Assembly (NCBI GenBank): GCA_934546745.1
Contig: CAKTDV010000010.1
Coordinates: 28,809-92,808 of the forward strand
DNA: 64,000 bases
Source: an uncultured Desulfovibrio sp.
GTDB taxonomy: Bacteria; Desulfobacterota; Desulfovibrionia; Desulfovibrionales; Desulfovibrionaceae
Reading direction: 5' to 3'
Shown: one piece after another, positions 25,786 through 33,835 of the stretch
How positions within the stretch are numbered: the stretch's first letter is position 1
Layout of the letters: each line of letters opens with the position of its first letter
The notes under the pieces: model-generated
What the model was told of the DNA's origin: nothing
Seen by the model: the letters and a program-made list of their open reading frames with translations, nothing else
The model's database searches: none
Translations under genes and position numbers: made by a program

Positions 25786-27468
25786 ATGATGCACGTTGGT
25801 AACGTCAAGGGCCTTGGGGCCATCGCGGCGGCGGCCCTGCTGGCCTGCGGCATGGCGGCCTCCGTCCCGGCGCAGGAGGACGCCGCCGGAGAAACGGCGG
25901 CGAAGATGGCCGGAGGGACGGAAAATCAAAGGGTAAATCAGGCGGCAAATCAGGCCGCGCCGGAAAAAGACGCTGGCCGGGCTGTTTCCGGGAAGCCTTC
26001 TGGAGGGAAGTTCGCGGGGCTGCCGTTGCAGGCCGGCGTTCAGTTGCGCGCAGCGGATCCGGAAAGCGTCGTTCTCTGGCCGGGAGGCGCGCGCGTCACC
26101 GTTATGGAGACGCTGAAGCCCCAGACGGAGCGGGGCGGCGCGAAGGCCGTTTTTGTGGTTCCCGGCGGCGCGCGGGATCTGGATATCGCCGTGGAGGGGG
26201 GGAGGCTCCTGCGCTGGAGCTCCACGCCGTGCTTTTTGCCCGCCCAGGGCGTTCTTGCCCATGAGCGGCGGGAAGCGCAGGACGATCTGCGCGCCCTGCG
26301 GGGAGAACAGGCCCTGTTGCGCGCCCAGCTGAAAATATGGACGGCGCGCCCCATGAACCTGCCGGGGATGGATCCGGAGGAGGCCTCGTCCCGTCTTGAA
26401 AAGCATGTTCCCGCGCTGACGGATCGCCTTGCCCGCATCAGCGACATGATCGCGGCGCTGGAAAAGGTGGAAAAAAGTCGCCCCGCGCTCTCTGACGGCG
26501 GGCGGAAGATAGTCCTGGAACTGAAGGACGCCGGGGCGTCCGTCACGGTGCGCTACCGCTACACGCTGCCTGGGTGCGGCTGGGAACCACGGTATGCCTT
26601 TGATGCCATTCCCGACGAGAGCGGTGAAACGGCCCGTGTCCGCGTCCGCCTTGAGGCCCGGGTACGGCAGTTCTCCGGCATGGACTGGAGCGGGAGCCGT
26701 CTCTTCTTTGCCCTGCGCCCGCACGAGGCCGTCGCGCCGCGGCCTCTGCCGCAATGGATTGTCGACGAGGCTCCCGAAGCCGCGCCCCTGCTCGCGCGGC
26801 GGAGCGCCATGCCGCTTGCCGCCGCCAGGGAGGTCAACGACGGCGTTTCCCTGAATCTGGACGGACAGGATGCCCGCTGGGAAATCGCCGCCCCCGGCCT
26901 GCCGCAGGGGGAGAGCGTCGTGACGCTGCGCGACGAAGTCTGGACGGCCAGCCTTGCGCGTGTGGCGCGTCCCGATGAAAACGACGGCCGCGTGTGGCTG
27001 ACGGCGGAGGCGGAACCGCCCGCCGGTTCCGTCTGGCCCGCCGGCCCCGCTGTGTTCTCGCTGGAAGGGATTCCGGCGGGCGAACACCACTTTGTCGCGG
27101 AAGGCGGCAAGGCGCGCCTCTTTTTCGGCGTTGACCCGCGCGTGACCGTGAGCGTTCTGGCCGACGGGCGGCGTCGCGGCGAGGCTGGTGTCGTCAACCG
27201 CCGCCGCCAGTGGAGCTGGGCATGGGAGTACACGGTGAACAACGGCCGTTCCGTGCCCGTGCGTGTGCGTCTGGAGCGGCCCCGTCCGCATACCGTGGAT
27301 CGGAGCGTCACCGTCGCGTATGACGACACCCCCAAGGCCGTTGTGGACGAAAGGAATGACTGCCTTTTCTGGCTGCTTGACGTTCCCGCCGAAGGCAAGG
27401 CCGATGTCCGTCATGGGCTGACCATCAGCGCGCCCGTTGACAGGAAGATCTCTCCGGTCGCGCCGTAG
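25786..27468 (+). CDS. Secreted DUF4139 family protein
   Basis: A 560-residue protein with an N-terminal signal peptide (LGAIAAAALLACGMAASVPAQ) and a low-complexity stretch up to about residue 75. The N-terminal domain resembles DUF4140 (VVLWPGGARVTVMETL) and a coiled segment near 155-235 leads to the C-terminal DUF4139 beta domain (VRYRYTLPGCGWEPRYAFDA, FSGMDWSGSRLFFA, WEYTVNNGRSVPVRVRLERPRP). Function is unknown; the family is periplasmic or surface located. It ends against a strong hairpin and faces the isomerase gene. Confidence 0.85.
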   Translation: MMHVGNVKGLGAIAAAALLACGMAASVPAQEDAAGETAAKMAGGTENQRVNQAANQAAPEKDAGRAVSGKPSGGKFAGLPLQAGVQLRAADPESVVLWPGGARVTVMETLKPQTERGGAKAVFVVPGGARDLDIAVEGGRLLRWSSTPCFLPAQGVLAHERREAQDDLRALRGEQALLRAQLKIWTARPMNLPGMDPEEASSRLEKHVPALTDRLARISDMIAALEKVEKSRPALSDGGRKIVLELKDAGASVTVRYRYTLPGCGWEPRYAFDAIPDESGETARVRVRLEARVRQFSGMDWSGSRLFFALRPHEAVAPRPLPQWIVDEAPEAAPLLARRSAMPLAAAREVNDGVSLNLDGQDARWEIAAPGLPQGESVVTLRDEVWTASLARVARPDENDGRVWLTAEAEPPAGSVWPAGPAVFSLEGIPAGEHHFVAEGGKARLFFGVDPRVTVSVLADGRRRGEAGVVNRRRQWSWAWEYTVNNGRSVPVRVRLERPRPHTVDRSVTVAYDDTPKAVVDERNDCLFWLLDVPAEGKADVRHGLTISAPVDRKISPVAP

Positions 27469-27538
27469 CGATCGTTGTTTTTGGCAATGCGGCCGATCCG
27501 GCGGAAGCTTCTTTGTCGGAAGCCCGGCGGCCCCTCCC

Positions 27539-27585
27539 GCCCGGACAGGGGGAAAGACGCGCTCTTTCCCGCGTGTCCGGGCGGC
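27539..27585. terminator. Long hairpin between convergent genes
   Basis: CGCCCGGACA pairs with TGTCCGGGCG and, inside it, GGGAAAG with CTTTCCC, giving about 17 pairs. It lies between the stops of the DUF4139 gene (plus strand) and the isomerase gene (minus strand). No long T run follows, so it is a processing or pausing structure or a weak bidirectional terminator. Confidence 0.55.
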
Positions 27586-27591
27586 GTTGTC

Positions 27592-28287
27592 TCAGCGTCT
27601 GGGCGGCGGATCGGTGAAAAGGCAGGCTTCCACGCAGGCGCAGAGGGCGTGGTACATGGGCAGGTGCAGTTCCTGGACGCGGTAGACGCACGAGGAGGGG
27701 GCGCGCAGTTCCACGTCCAGCAAGGGGGCCATGTCGCCGCCGTCGCCGCCGGTAAAACCCAGCGTGGCACAGTCGCGGAGGCGGGCCACGCGCAGGGCGT
27801 GATTGACGTTGGCGGAACGGCCGGAGGTGCTGAGCGCCCAGAGAATATCGCCGGGGCGGGCCAGCGCATACGCCCGCTGCGCAAAGAGCAGCGCGCCGTC
27901 CGCATCGTTGGCAAAGGCCGTGGGCAGGGCCGAACCCGATACCAGAGGCACGGCGGCGATGCCTACCTGCAGGCCGCGCAGGGCCGCGCCGTGACCGGGG
28001 AAGCGCTCTTCCGCCCGCCGCAGCCAGTCTTCCGGCAGGGGACGCGGCAGAAGAAAACTTTTCATGAGTTCGCCCGCGATGTGTTCCGCATCGGCGGCAC
28101 TGCCGCCGTTGCCGCAGAGCAGAATCTTTCCGCCCTTGCGGGCGCGGCCTGTGATCAGGCGCACGGCGGCGGCAAAGGCGGATTCGGCCCCACGCCATTG
28201 CGGCGCCCGCGCCTCCAGTTCCCGCCAGTGGCGGTGGATGTGTGCTTCCATCAGTGGGTTTTCCGTAAGGGGGTGTTCTTCCATCAT
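27592..28287 (-). CDS. SIS-domain isomerase, GmhA/DiaA-like
   Basis: A 231-residue protein with one sugar isomerase (SIS) domain: KILLCGNGGSAADAEHIAGEL (near 54-74), ANDADGALLFAQRAYALARPGDILWALSTSGRSANV and TLGFTGGDGGDMAPL. These match sedoheptulose-7-phosphate isomerase GmhA, the first step of ADP-heptose synthesis for lipopolysaccharide. The insertion around FLLPRPLPEDWLRRAEERFPGHGAALRGLQ is also found in some GmhA-like proteins. DiaA, a replication regulator of the same fold, is the alternative. No other heptose genes are adjacent. GGAGGA lies 6 bases before the ATG. Confidence 0.8.
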   Translation of the reverse strand: MMEEHPLTENPLMEAHIHRHWRELEARAPQWRGAESAFAAAVRLITGRARKGGKILLCGNGGSAADAEHIAGELMKSFLLPRPLPEDWLRRAEERFPGHGAALRGLQVGIAAVPLVSGSALPTAFANDADGALLFAQRAYALARPGDILWALSTSGRSANVNHALRVARLRDCATLGFTGGDGGDMAPLLDVELRAPSSCVYRVQELHLPMYHALCACVEACLFTDPPPRR

Positions 28288-28614
28288 AGGCGCTCCTCCG
28301 CAACACGATCTCAGGAGTAGCGGACTTTTTCCCCGCTGGCAAACCCCGCGCGGTCAGGGAGACGGGAAAGGAGGGAAGCGGGCGTGTGACAATCGTGTGA
28401 CAGCCTCTGGACAGGGCGGCGAAGGGTCTTATCTCCCAAAACGGACCTTCCGTCCTGTTTGCGTCCTCATCACAACGTTCTTTGTGATCTGAAGCCTCCC
28501 ATCTTCAGGGAGAGGCGGGTCGTGCGGCAACGCGAACACTTCGTGCCGCCGGGTGCGGCGCCGGCCGGCGGACGGGGCGGTCGCGGACTGAAACATAACA
28601 TTGGTGGTGGAGCT
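28288..28614. other. Intergenic region before terC
   Basis: A 327-base stretch without a convincing gene. It holds a direct repeat (CGTGTGAC-type, near 28384-28400), a small inverted repeat ATCACAA/TTGTGAT (28471-28490) and a copy of dispersed repeat B. I looked for the manganese (yybP-ykoY) riboswitch often found before terC genes and did not find its conserved core. Confidence 0.5.
28471..28530 (-). repeat. Dispersed repeat family B, copy 1
   Basis: Read on the minus strand it gives GGAGGCTTC then GATCACAAAG and TTGTGATGAGGACG, closely matching the leader of the aminotransferase gene at 32695-32745 (GGAGGATTC, GATCACAAAG, TTTTGATGAGTACG). The ATG here opens only a 13-codon frame, so this is a leader without its gene. 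Confidence 0.6.
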
Positions 28615-29697
28615 GTGGAACATCTTGGTTTTCCTCTGGAGACGGTGATCATCTTTGTGGCCGTCGTTGCGGGATCGCTGTTTCTGGATCTTTTCGCGCA
28701 CAGGAAGGACGCGCCCGTCAGCCTCAGGAGCGCCTGTCTCTGGTCGGTCTTCTGGGTGGCCGTTTCCGTGGCCTTTGGCGGCTACCTGTACGCGCATCAC
28801 GGCGCGGACATGGCCAGCCTCTATTTTACCGGCTACGTGCTGGAAAAGGTGCTGTCTGTCGACAATCTCTTTGTCATCATGGCGGTGTTCTCGTGGTTCT
28901 CCATTCCCGAGGCCTTCCGGCATCGCGTGCTGTACTGGGGCGTTGTGGGGGCCATTGTCTTCCGCGCCGTCTTTGTGGCCATCGGCGCGGGCCTGCTGTC
29001 GTTCGGGCCGTTTGTGGAGCTGGTTTTTGCCGTCATGGTTGGCTATACGGCCCTGATGATGCTCAGAAAAGGGGGTGCGGAAGAGGAGATCGAGGACTAT
29101 TCCTCCCATGTGGCCTGCCGCTGGGTGCGCCGCGTGTTTCCCGTCTGGCCCCGGCTGCACGGGCATGACTTCTTCCTTTCCCGCGCCCATGCGCGGGAAG
29201 AGGCCGCCCGCCTGGGGCTGACGGTGGAAGGGGCGGGCCGCAAGGCCGCCTGGGTGGCGACGCCGCTGTTCGTCTGTCTGGCGGTCATTGAGGTGAGCGA
29301 CGTCATGTTCGCCTTTGACTCCGTTCCGGCGGTCATCGCCGTGAGCCGTGAGCCGCTGATCATCTATTCCGCCATGATTTTCGCCATTCTCGGCCTGCGG
29401 AGCCTCTATTTCGTGCTGGAGGCCCTGCGTCGCTATCTGGTGCATCTGGAAAAGGCCGTCGTCGTCCTGCTCTTCTTCATCGCCTTCAAGCTGCTGCTGT
29501 CCTCCGTGAAGCATCTTTCCGGCATAGGCTTCGAGCTGTCGCCGGGCGTGTCGCTGGGGGTGGTGTTGATCATCCTGACCGCCGGTATCGTGGCCTCGCT
29601 CTTTTCCCGTCCCAAAGCCGAAGCGGTCGCGCCTGTCGCACCCGTCGCAAAGGACGCGGTGGAAGCCAGGGAGACCTCCCGGCGTCAGGATGGATAG
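28615..29697 (+). CDS. terC: TerC family integral membrane protein
   Basis: A 360-residue inner-membrane protein with about nine hydrophobic segments. Diagnostic TerC motifs are YVLEKVLSVDNLFVIMAVFSWF and VCLAVIEVSDVMFAFDSVPAVIAVSREPLIIY, with the conserved acidic pairs in membrane segments. Relatives are linked to tellurite resistance and to manganese export (Alx/MntP-like function). The start is probably GTG 28615 with GGTGGTGGAG upstream; the spacing is short, so the start is uncertain. It lies 20 kb from the ter operon, so it may act independently or as the membrane partner of the TerB/TerD proteins. Confidence 0.9.
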   Translation: MEHLGFPLETVIIFVAVVAGSLFLDLFAHRKDAPVSLRSACLWSVFWVAVSVAFGGYLYAHHGADMASLYFTGYVLEKVLSVDNLFVIMAVFSWFSIPEAFRHRVLYWGVVGAIVFRAVFVAIGAGLLSFGPFVELVFAVMVGYTALMMLRKGGAEEEIEDYSSHVACRWVRRVFPVWPRLHGHDFFLSRAHAREEAARLGLTVEGAGRKAAWVATPLFVCLAVIEVSDVMFAFDSVPAVIAVSREPLIIYSAMIFAILGLRSLYFVLEALRRYLVHLEKAVVVLLFFIAFKLLLSSVKHLSGIGFELSPGVSLGVVLIILTAGIVASLFSRPKAEAVAPVAPVAKDAVEARETSRRQDG

Positions 29698-29727
29698 ATA
29701 CGCGCCCGCGCCGTTTTTCTGAATAAT

Positions 29728-29765
29728 AAAAGCCCCCTTCCGCCACAGGCGCGGGGGGCTTTTTC
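29728..29765 (+). terminator. Intrinsic terminator after terC
   Basis: AAAAGCCCCC (29728-29737) pairs with GGGGGCTTTT (29754-29763), with an inner CGCC/GGCG stem, and is followed by a T run. It insulates terC from the flagellin leader. Confidence 0.85.
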
Positions 29766-29942
29766 GTGTCCCCGGCCACGAAAAAATAAAGATAGAGGGA
29801 AACGCGGGCTTTTCTTTGCGCGGAAAAGAGGGTATGAAATGCCGTAGCCGTGTAGCCCAAAAGGATGAGGATGGTACGACGGCACAGGTGTTGGACGTAG
29901 ATACCGATATGTTTATATAGAACACCTATTCAGGATCGGCCC

Positions 29943-29978
<36 letters not shown>

Positions 29979-30004
29979 GGCAAATTCTCTGATGGAGGAC
30001 GATC

Positions 30005-31534
30005 ATGGCGTTCTCCGTTAAGACAAACCTGCTGGCTGCCACCAGCCGCACCCTTACCTCACACTACGGCCGTTTGTCTGACTCCGTGCGCCGTCTCTCC
30101 ACGGGCCTGCGCGTGGAACGCGCGGCGGACGACGCCGCCGGGCTGGCCATACGGGAACTCATGCGGGCGGATATGGCTTCGTTGTACCAGGGGGCGCGGA
30201 ATATTAATGATGCCATTTCGTTAATACAAACAGCCGACGGTGCGCTGGGCGTCATTGACGAAAAGCTCATCCGCATGAAGGAACTGGCCGAACAGGCCGC
30301 CACCGGCACCTACGATTCCACCCAGCGCTTGATGATCGACAGCGAATTTCAGCAAATGGCCTCGGAAATCGAACGCATCGCCCGTGCCACGGATTTCAAC
30401 GGCATCCATCTGCTGGACGGATCATTGAGTGGCGCGCACAACGGCAGCGGCCTCACCGCCACCGGGGCACTCAAGGTGCATTTCGGTACGGCCAACGACA
30501 GCGCCGAAGACTATTATTACGTGGAAATCGGCGATGCGACGTTGAAAGGACTTGGTCTGCTGGACGTGGTGGAAGGTGCCAACGGCGGCAACCAGAACGC
30601 GGGAGCTGGCGGCGGACAGGGGGGAGGAGGCGCTGGAGCGACATATGGTGGAGTACCTATTTTTGACAATATTTTTGAGAAAAATAGAATATATAATAAT
30701 GTAACATCAGGTATTATCTCATACATAATTCCAAAAGGGACAACAGATTTTTTTTTATATATTAGTGCTGGAATACAAAATGACGATATCAATATTTTTA
30801 CAAGAGATGGAAAACATATAGCAGGTACCTTCCTGCAAAACTGGATGCAAAATACACAAGTATCTCCGAATGACGTTCTCAAAGAAAGTAATGGTTTTTT
30901 TTCTAATGCAACCTATACTAACAATATGATGAATGGCAATGGTCTTGAAGTTCCATATAATAGAGTTATTCCTCAAAATTTTATTTATAATGGAATGAAC
31001 TTTACTTATACAGGTAGCGGAACTCATATATCTCCTTTTAATGTGGGAGAAGAATTAACTATAGATAATGTTACTGAAGATTTAATTTTAATTATTGGTG
31101 GAGAAGGTATTTTTAGTCTTCAAGCTAACTGGACAGACATGCCCACTCCGGGAGCGCAGCCCGGCGGTAACCCCGGCATACCCCCCGCGCCCGGTGGCGA
31201 CCCGGACATGGACGATGAAGATAAGGAAGTCATGTCCATCAAAACGCAGGAACTGGCGCAGAAAGGCATTGTGCGTATCAACGACGCCATTGTGTGCAAG
31301 GATCAAATCCGATCCCATCTGGGAGCTGTGCAAAACCGGCTGGAAAACACTGTGACCAACATCAACATGCAGGCCGAAAACCTCCAAAGCGCCGAATCCC
31401 GCATTTCCGATGCCGACATCGCCACGGAAATGACCAACTTCGCCCGCACCCAGATCCTCTCCCAAACCGCCGTCTCCATGCTCGCCCAGGCCAACTCCTT
31501 CCCCCACATGCTCATGGACCTTATCGAAGGGTAG
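30005..31534 (+). CDS. Flagellin with an AT-rich variable central domain
   Basis: A 509-residue flagellin. The D0/D1 N-terminal core is complete (LSTGLRVERAADDAAGLAIRE, NINDAISLIQTADGALG, MKELAEQAATGTY, IARATDFNGIHLLDG), and the C-terminal core is typical (RLENTVTNINMQAENLQSAESRISDADIATEM, QTAVSMLAQAN). Residues about 215-377 form an extra domain bounded by a Gly-rich linker and a Pro/Gly/Asp-rich linker. The DNA of that middle part (about 30640-31130) is much richer in A and T than the rest, suggesting acquisition of a foreign surface domain. GGAGG lies 6 bases before ATG 30005. The subunit is exported by the flagellar apparatus. Confidence 0.95.
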   Translation: MAFSVKTNLLAATSRTLTSHYGRLSDSVRRLSTGLRVERAADDAAGLAIRELMRADMASLYQGARNINDAISLIQTADGALGVIDEKLIRMKELAEQAATGTYDSTQRLMIDSEFQQMASEIERIARATDFNGIHLLDGSLSGAHNGSGLTATGALKVHFGTANDSAEDYYYVEIGDATLKGLGLLDVVEGANGGNQNAGAGGGQGGGGAGATYGGVPIFDNIFEKNRIYNNVTSGIISYIIPKGTTDFFLYISAGIQNDDINIFTRDGKHIAGTFLQNWMQNTQVSPNDVLKESNGFFSNATYTNNMMNGNGLEVPYNRVIPQNFIYNGMNFTYTGSGTHISPFNVGEELTIDNVTEDLILIIGGEGIFSLQANWTDMPTPGAQPGGNPGIPPAPGGDPDMDDEDKEVMSIKTQELAQKGIVRINDAIVCKDQIRSHLGAVQNRLENTVTNINMQAENLQSAESRISDADIATEMTNFARTQILSQTAVSMLAQANSFPHMLMDLIEG

Positions 31535-31600
31535 GGGGAGAAAAGGCACATTTTGACTGTATCAAGAGTACCCGGAACGGCTGGCAGGACGAGGCCGCCG

Positions 31601-32695
31601 TCACAACGAGGCCGTCAGGATGGCGGCCACCTGTTCCAGCGTGTCCATGCCCATGTCGGGCCAGAGCGGCAGGCAGGCTACGCGTTGCGTCATGTCCTCG
31701 CTGACGGGGCAGGGCTGGAGGGGGCGTACATAGGGGAGCGTGTTCAGGCTGGGGTGGAAGTAGCGGCGGGGGTAAATCTGTTCCTGGTTGAGCGCCGCAA
31801 GGCAGCGCGTCATGCTTGCGCCGTCCGGGAAGATGACGGGATAATAGGCGTGGTTCCATTCCAGATCGGGGTGCATCGCCGGTCTGGCGAGGCCGTGCCG
31901 GGGCATGTCCAGCAGGGCGTCATAGGCGGCGCAGAGTTCCGCGCGCCGCAGGAGCATCTCCGGCAGGATCGGCAACATGCAGAGACCCATGGCCGCGTGC
32001 AGTTCGGACATCTTGGCGTTGATGCCAAGACAGATGAAGTCGTCGCCCCGGTGTCCGAAGGCCCGCAGCAGCGAAAGGCGCTCCCACGCCTCCTCCGTGC
32101 GGCAGCTCACGCAGCCGCCCTCCACAGTATGAAAGAGCTTTGTGGCGTGAAAGCTCCCGGCGGCGGCGTCACCCCAGGAAAGCAGGCCGCGCCCATGCAG
32201 GCGGCAGCCAAAGGCGTGGGCGGCGTCGTAGAGCAGGGCGACGCCATGACGGCGGCAGATGTCCTCCAGCGCCACCACGTCACAGGCGTTGCCATAGACA
32301 TGCACGGGCAGCACGCCCGCGGCGTCGGGGCGTTCCGCAAGGCGGGCTTCCACGGACTGGGGGGAGAGGCAGAGCGTGCGGGGATCGATATCGGCAAAGA
32401 TGGGTTCGCACCCCTCCCAGAGCAGCGCGGACAGCGTGGCCACATAGGAGAAAGGCGTGGTGACGACGGGTTTGCCGTTGAGCTGGAGCAGGCGCAACGC
32501 CAGTTGCAGGGCCAGCGTGCCGTTGGCGCAGAGGGAGAGATAGGGCGCCTCCAGAAAGCCTGTGAGGAGATGTTCCAGTTCCTGGACGTTGCGCCCGTGA
32601 TTGGTCAGGGAACGGCTGGAGAAGATCTTTGTGATTTTTTCCAGATAATTTTCCAGCGGGGGCAGGGTCGCGCGGGTTACCGGCGTCGTACTCAT
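31601..32695 (-). CDS. DegT/DnrJ/EryC1-type sugar aminotransferase
   Basis: A 364-residue PLP enzyme that aminates keto-sugars for surface polysaccharide or glycoprotein glycans. The PLP lysine is K186 in GSFHATKLFHTVEGG; other family marks are ANGTLALQLAL, TTPFSYVATLSALLWEGCEPIFADIDP, VYGNACDV and DAAHAFG. It faces the flagellin gene, so a role in flagellin glycosylation is plausible but unproven; no other sugar genes are adjacent. ATG 32695 has AAGGA 7 bases upstream, within a copy of dispersed repeat B. Confidence 0.88.
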   Translation of the reverse strand: MSTTPVTRATLPPLENYLEKITKIFSSRSLTNHGRNVQELEHLLTGFLEAPYLSLCANGTLALQLALRLLQLNGKPVVTTPFSYVATLSALLWEGCEPIFADIDPRTLCLSPQSVEARLAERPDAAGVLPVHVYGNACDVVALEDICRRHGVALLYDAAHAFGCRLHGRGLLSWGDAAAGSFHATKLFHTVEGGCVSCRTEEAWERLSLLRAFGHRGDDFICLGINAKMSELHAAMGLCMLPILPEMLLRRAELCAAYDALLDMPRHGLARPAMHPDLEWNHAYYPVIFPDGASMTRCLAALNQEQIYPRRYFHPSLNTLPYVRPLQPCPVSEDMTQRVACLPLWPDMGMDTLEQVAAILTASL

Positions 32696-32765
32696 CAAAA
32701 CTTCCTTTGTGATCAGAATCCTCCTCCCTCAAGGGGAAGGGCCGCCCTGACGGGACGGCGCCGCC
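32695..32765 (-). repeat. Dispersed repeat family B, copy 2
   Basis: Shares GGAGG-ATTC, GATCACAAAG and TTTTGATGAGTACG with copy 1, and CTGACGGGACGGCG (plus strand) with copy 4 (CTGACAGGACGGCG). It supplies the ribosome site and start codon of the aminotransferase gene. Confidence 0.6.
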
Positions 32766-33009
32766 GGTGAAATCCTTGTTGATAACCGGGATCCCCACCT
32801 GTCGGACTTCGCTCCAGGGCAACAACTCTGTATAGCGCACAGACACGGGGACGGCAAGTGGGCGCGTTGACTGAATTTTTGCCTTTCCGGATAGGCGGCA
32901 AGCCATGCCCGTGTCGGCTCGTGGAGAGATCGTGAGACCGGGGGGGCAGCCAGCCTCAACATGTCCGCTGTTTCTGGTTGTTTCTTCAACATGTGAGGAT
33001 AAGCATCAT

Positions 33010-33126
33010 GACCGGCATCGTGTCGGAATCATTCGTAGGGATGACGGCAGCGGCTGTTCTGTCTATTTCCCCGACGTGCCCAGCGTGGCCGCCCTTGACG
33101 CGCGCGCAAGACGGGGTTATCTCTAA
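33010..33126 (+). pseudogene. HicB-like antitoxin remnant
   Basis: The frame ending at 33126 contains VGIIRRDDGSGCSVYFPDVPSVAA, which matches the N-terminal beta strands of HicB antitoxins ([AV]I[IV]+-DD-G-x-[SY]V-FPD-PG). No start codon lies in this frame close by: the ATG at 33009 after GAGGATAAGCATC is one frame off. The part after VAA is short and divergent, and no HicA toxin frame is present. I read it as a frameshifted, truncated leftover; similarity is judged by eye. Confidence 0.4.
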
Positions 33127-33161
33127 AAAACAGAGAGGGAGATGCTCCACACCTCCCTCTC
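33125..33161 (-). terminator. Minus-strand terminator of a candidate small transcript
   Basis: GAGAGGGAG (33133-33141) pairs with CTCCCTCTC (33153-33161); on the minus strand the hairpin is followed by TGTTTTTT. It would end a transcript starting to the right, such as the one carrying the 27-codon frame. Confidence 0.65.
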
Positions 33162-33205
33162 CTTGGGGCAACCCTCTGACATAGATTAGGTATGTCGCAT
33201 TTTGA

Positions 33206-33236
33206 CAGCCGCCGAAATTAGCTCTTTCGGCGGCTG
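33206..33236 (-). other. 12-bp hairpin after the 27-codon frame
   Basis: CAGCCGCCGAAA (33206-33217) pairs perfectly with TTTCGGCGGCTG (33225-33236) around a 7-nt loop. It starts 2 bases after the stop of the small frame on the minus strand. No T run follows, so it is more likely a stability or regulatory hairpin than a terminator. Confidence 0.6.
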
Positions 33237-33238
33237 CT

Positions 33239-33322
33239 TCATTTACCGCCAGCGGCGGCCAATGAGCATGACCAGAAGCCCGGCCAGTACCTGGCCAGAA
33301 CATCCAGCAGGAATCGCGCCAT
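33239..33322 (-). CDS. Candidate 27-residue hydrophobic peptide
   Basis: ATG 33322 starts a 27-codon frame rich in Leu, Ala, Trp and Phe (begins MARFLLDVLARYWPGFW). GGGAGGTGAT lies immediately upstream, an unusually good Shine-Dalgarno sequence, though it belongs to the core of repeat B. A hairpin and a terminator follow on the same strand, outlining a transcript of about 200 bases. Size and hydrophobicity resemble type I toxins or leader peptides; there is no homology evidence. Confidence 0.3.
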   Translation of the reverse strand: MARFLLDVLARYWPGFWSCSLAAAGGK

Positions 33323-33465
33323 AGGCATCACCTCCCTTCAGAGGGGGGATTTTGCCCGTAGCTTTTTTGTAGTCGTGTTGCCCGGCGTTTTCAAGCGCGC
33401 GTCCGCGAACCGCCCCTGCTTGGGGCCGGCTATGCTAAGGCAACGTTGTGAGACGTGGAGAAATA

Positions 33466-33498
33466 AGAAAAAAGGGTTGTGGCAGTACCACAACCCTT
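33466..33498 (-). terminator. Terminator of tRNA-Leu
   Basis: AAGGGTTGTGG (33472-33482) pairs with CCACAACCCTT (33488-33498); on the minus strand six Ts follow. It lies 12 bases past the tRNA 3' end. Confidence 0.9.
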
Positions 33499-33509
33499 AT
33501 CTTCTGAAC

Positions 33510-33594
33510 TGGTGCCGAGGGCGGGACTCGAACCCGCACAGCAATTGCCACTACCCCCTCAAGATAGCGTGTCTACCAGTTCCACCACCTCGGC
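33510..33594 (-). tRNA. tRNA-Leu(GAG)
   Basis: An 85-nt leucine tRNA with encoded CCA (33510-33512), acceptor GCCGAGG/CCTCGGC, discriminator A and T arm GCGGGTTCGAGTCCCGC. The anticodon stem CTATC/GGTAG encloses loop TTGAGGG, giving anticodon GAG at 33558-33560, which reads CUC and CUU. The long variable arm (GGCAATTGCTG) is normal for a class II tRNA. Confidence 0.97.
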
Positions 33595-33763
33595 GACAAA
33601 AGAGGTTCTACGCGAAGTCGCGAAGCTTGGCAAGTTTTTTTTTCAAAAAATCCGGATCGGCCCTGTTTTTCTTTTTTATGGCGATGCCGGAAGTCCCGCT
33701 CCGTGCCGCAAGGCTTGCGAAAGTTGCGCCTTGCGGATAGATCTTGGAGGATGTTGGCGCGCT

Positions 33764-33835
33764 TGCGCGTTGCGGGCGTGGCCGCCCCGTTCCCTCTGAA
33801 GGGGGAGGTTTCCAATAGCCAAGGACGTTTTGATG
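33764..33835 (+). repeat. Dispersed repeat family B, copy 3
   Basis: CCCTCTGAAGGGGGAGG followed by TTTC and, after a short spacer, AAGGACGTTTTGATG. The same order of hairpin-like core, AAGGA and TTTTGATG precedes the aminotransferase gene. It supplies the ribosome site and start of the DUF1786 gene. Confidence 0.55.

Larger units (their letters stand above)
32766..33509. other. Gene-poor accessory gap
   Basis: No full gene is visible. It contains a direct repeat CAACATGT (near 32958 and 32988), a hicB-like remnant, a candidate small transcript with a 27-codon frame on the minus strand, and two minus-strand terminators. These are listed separately; the rest shows nothing recognisable. Confidence 0.5.

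Noticed and set aside
28288..28614. Possible manganese riboswitch before terC
   Set aside because: The conserved yybP-ykoY core sequences and arrangement are not present.
29895..29935. Sigma-54-like GGCAC-N5-TTGGA or sigma-28-like ACCGATAT promoter before flagellin
   Set aside because: The sigma-54 match lacks the GC at -12, and the sigma-28 match lacks a -35 TAAA at the right distance. Not strong enough to annotate.
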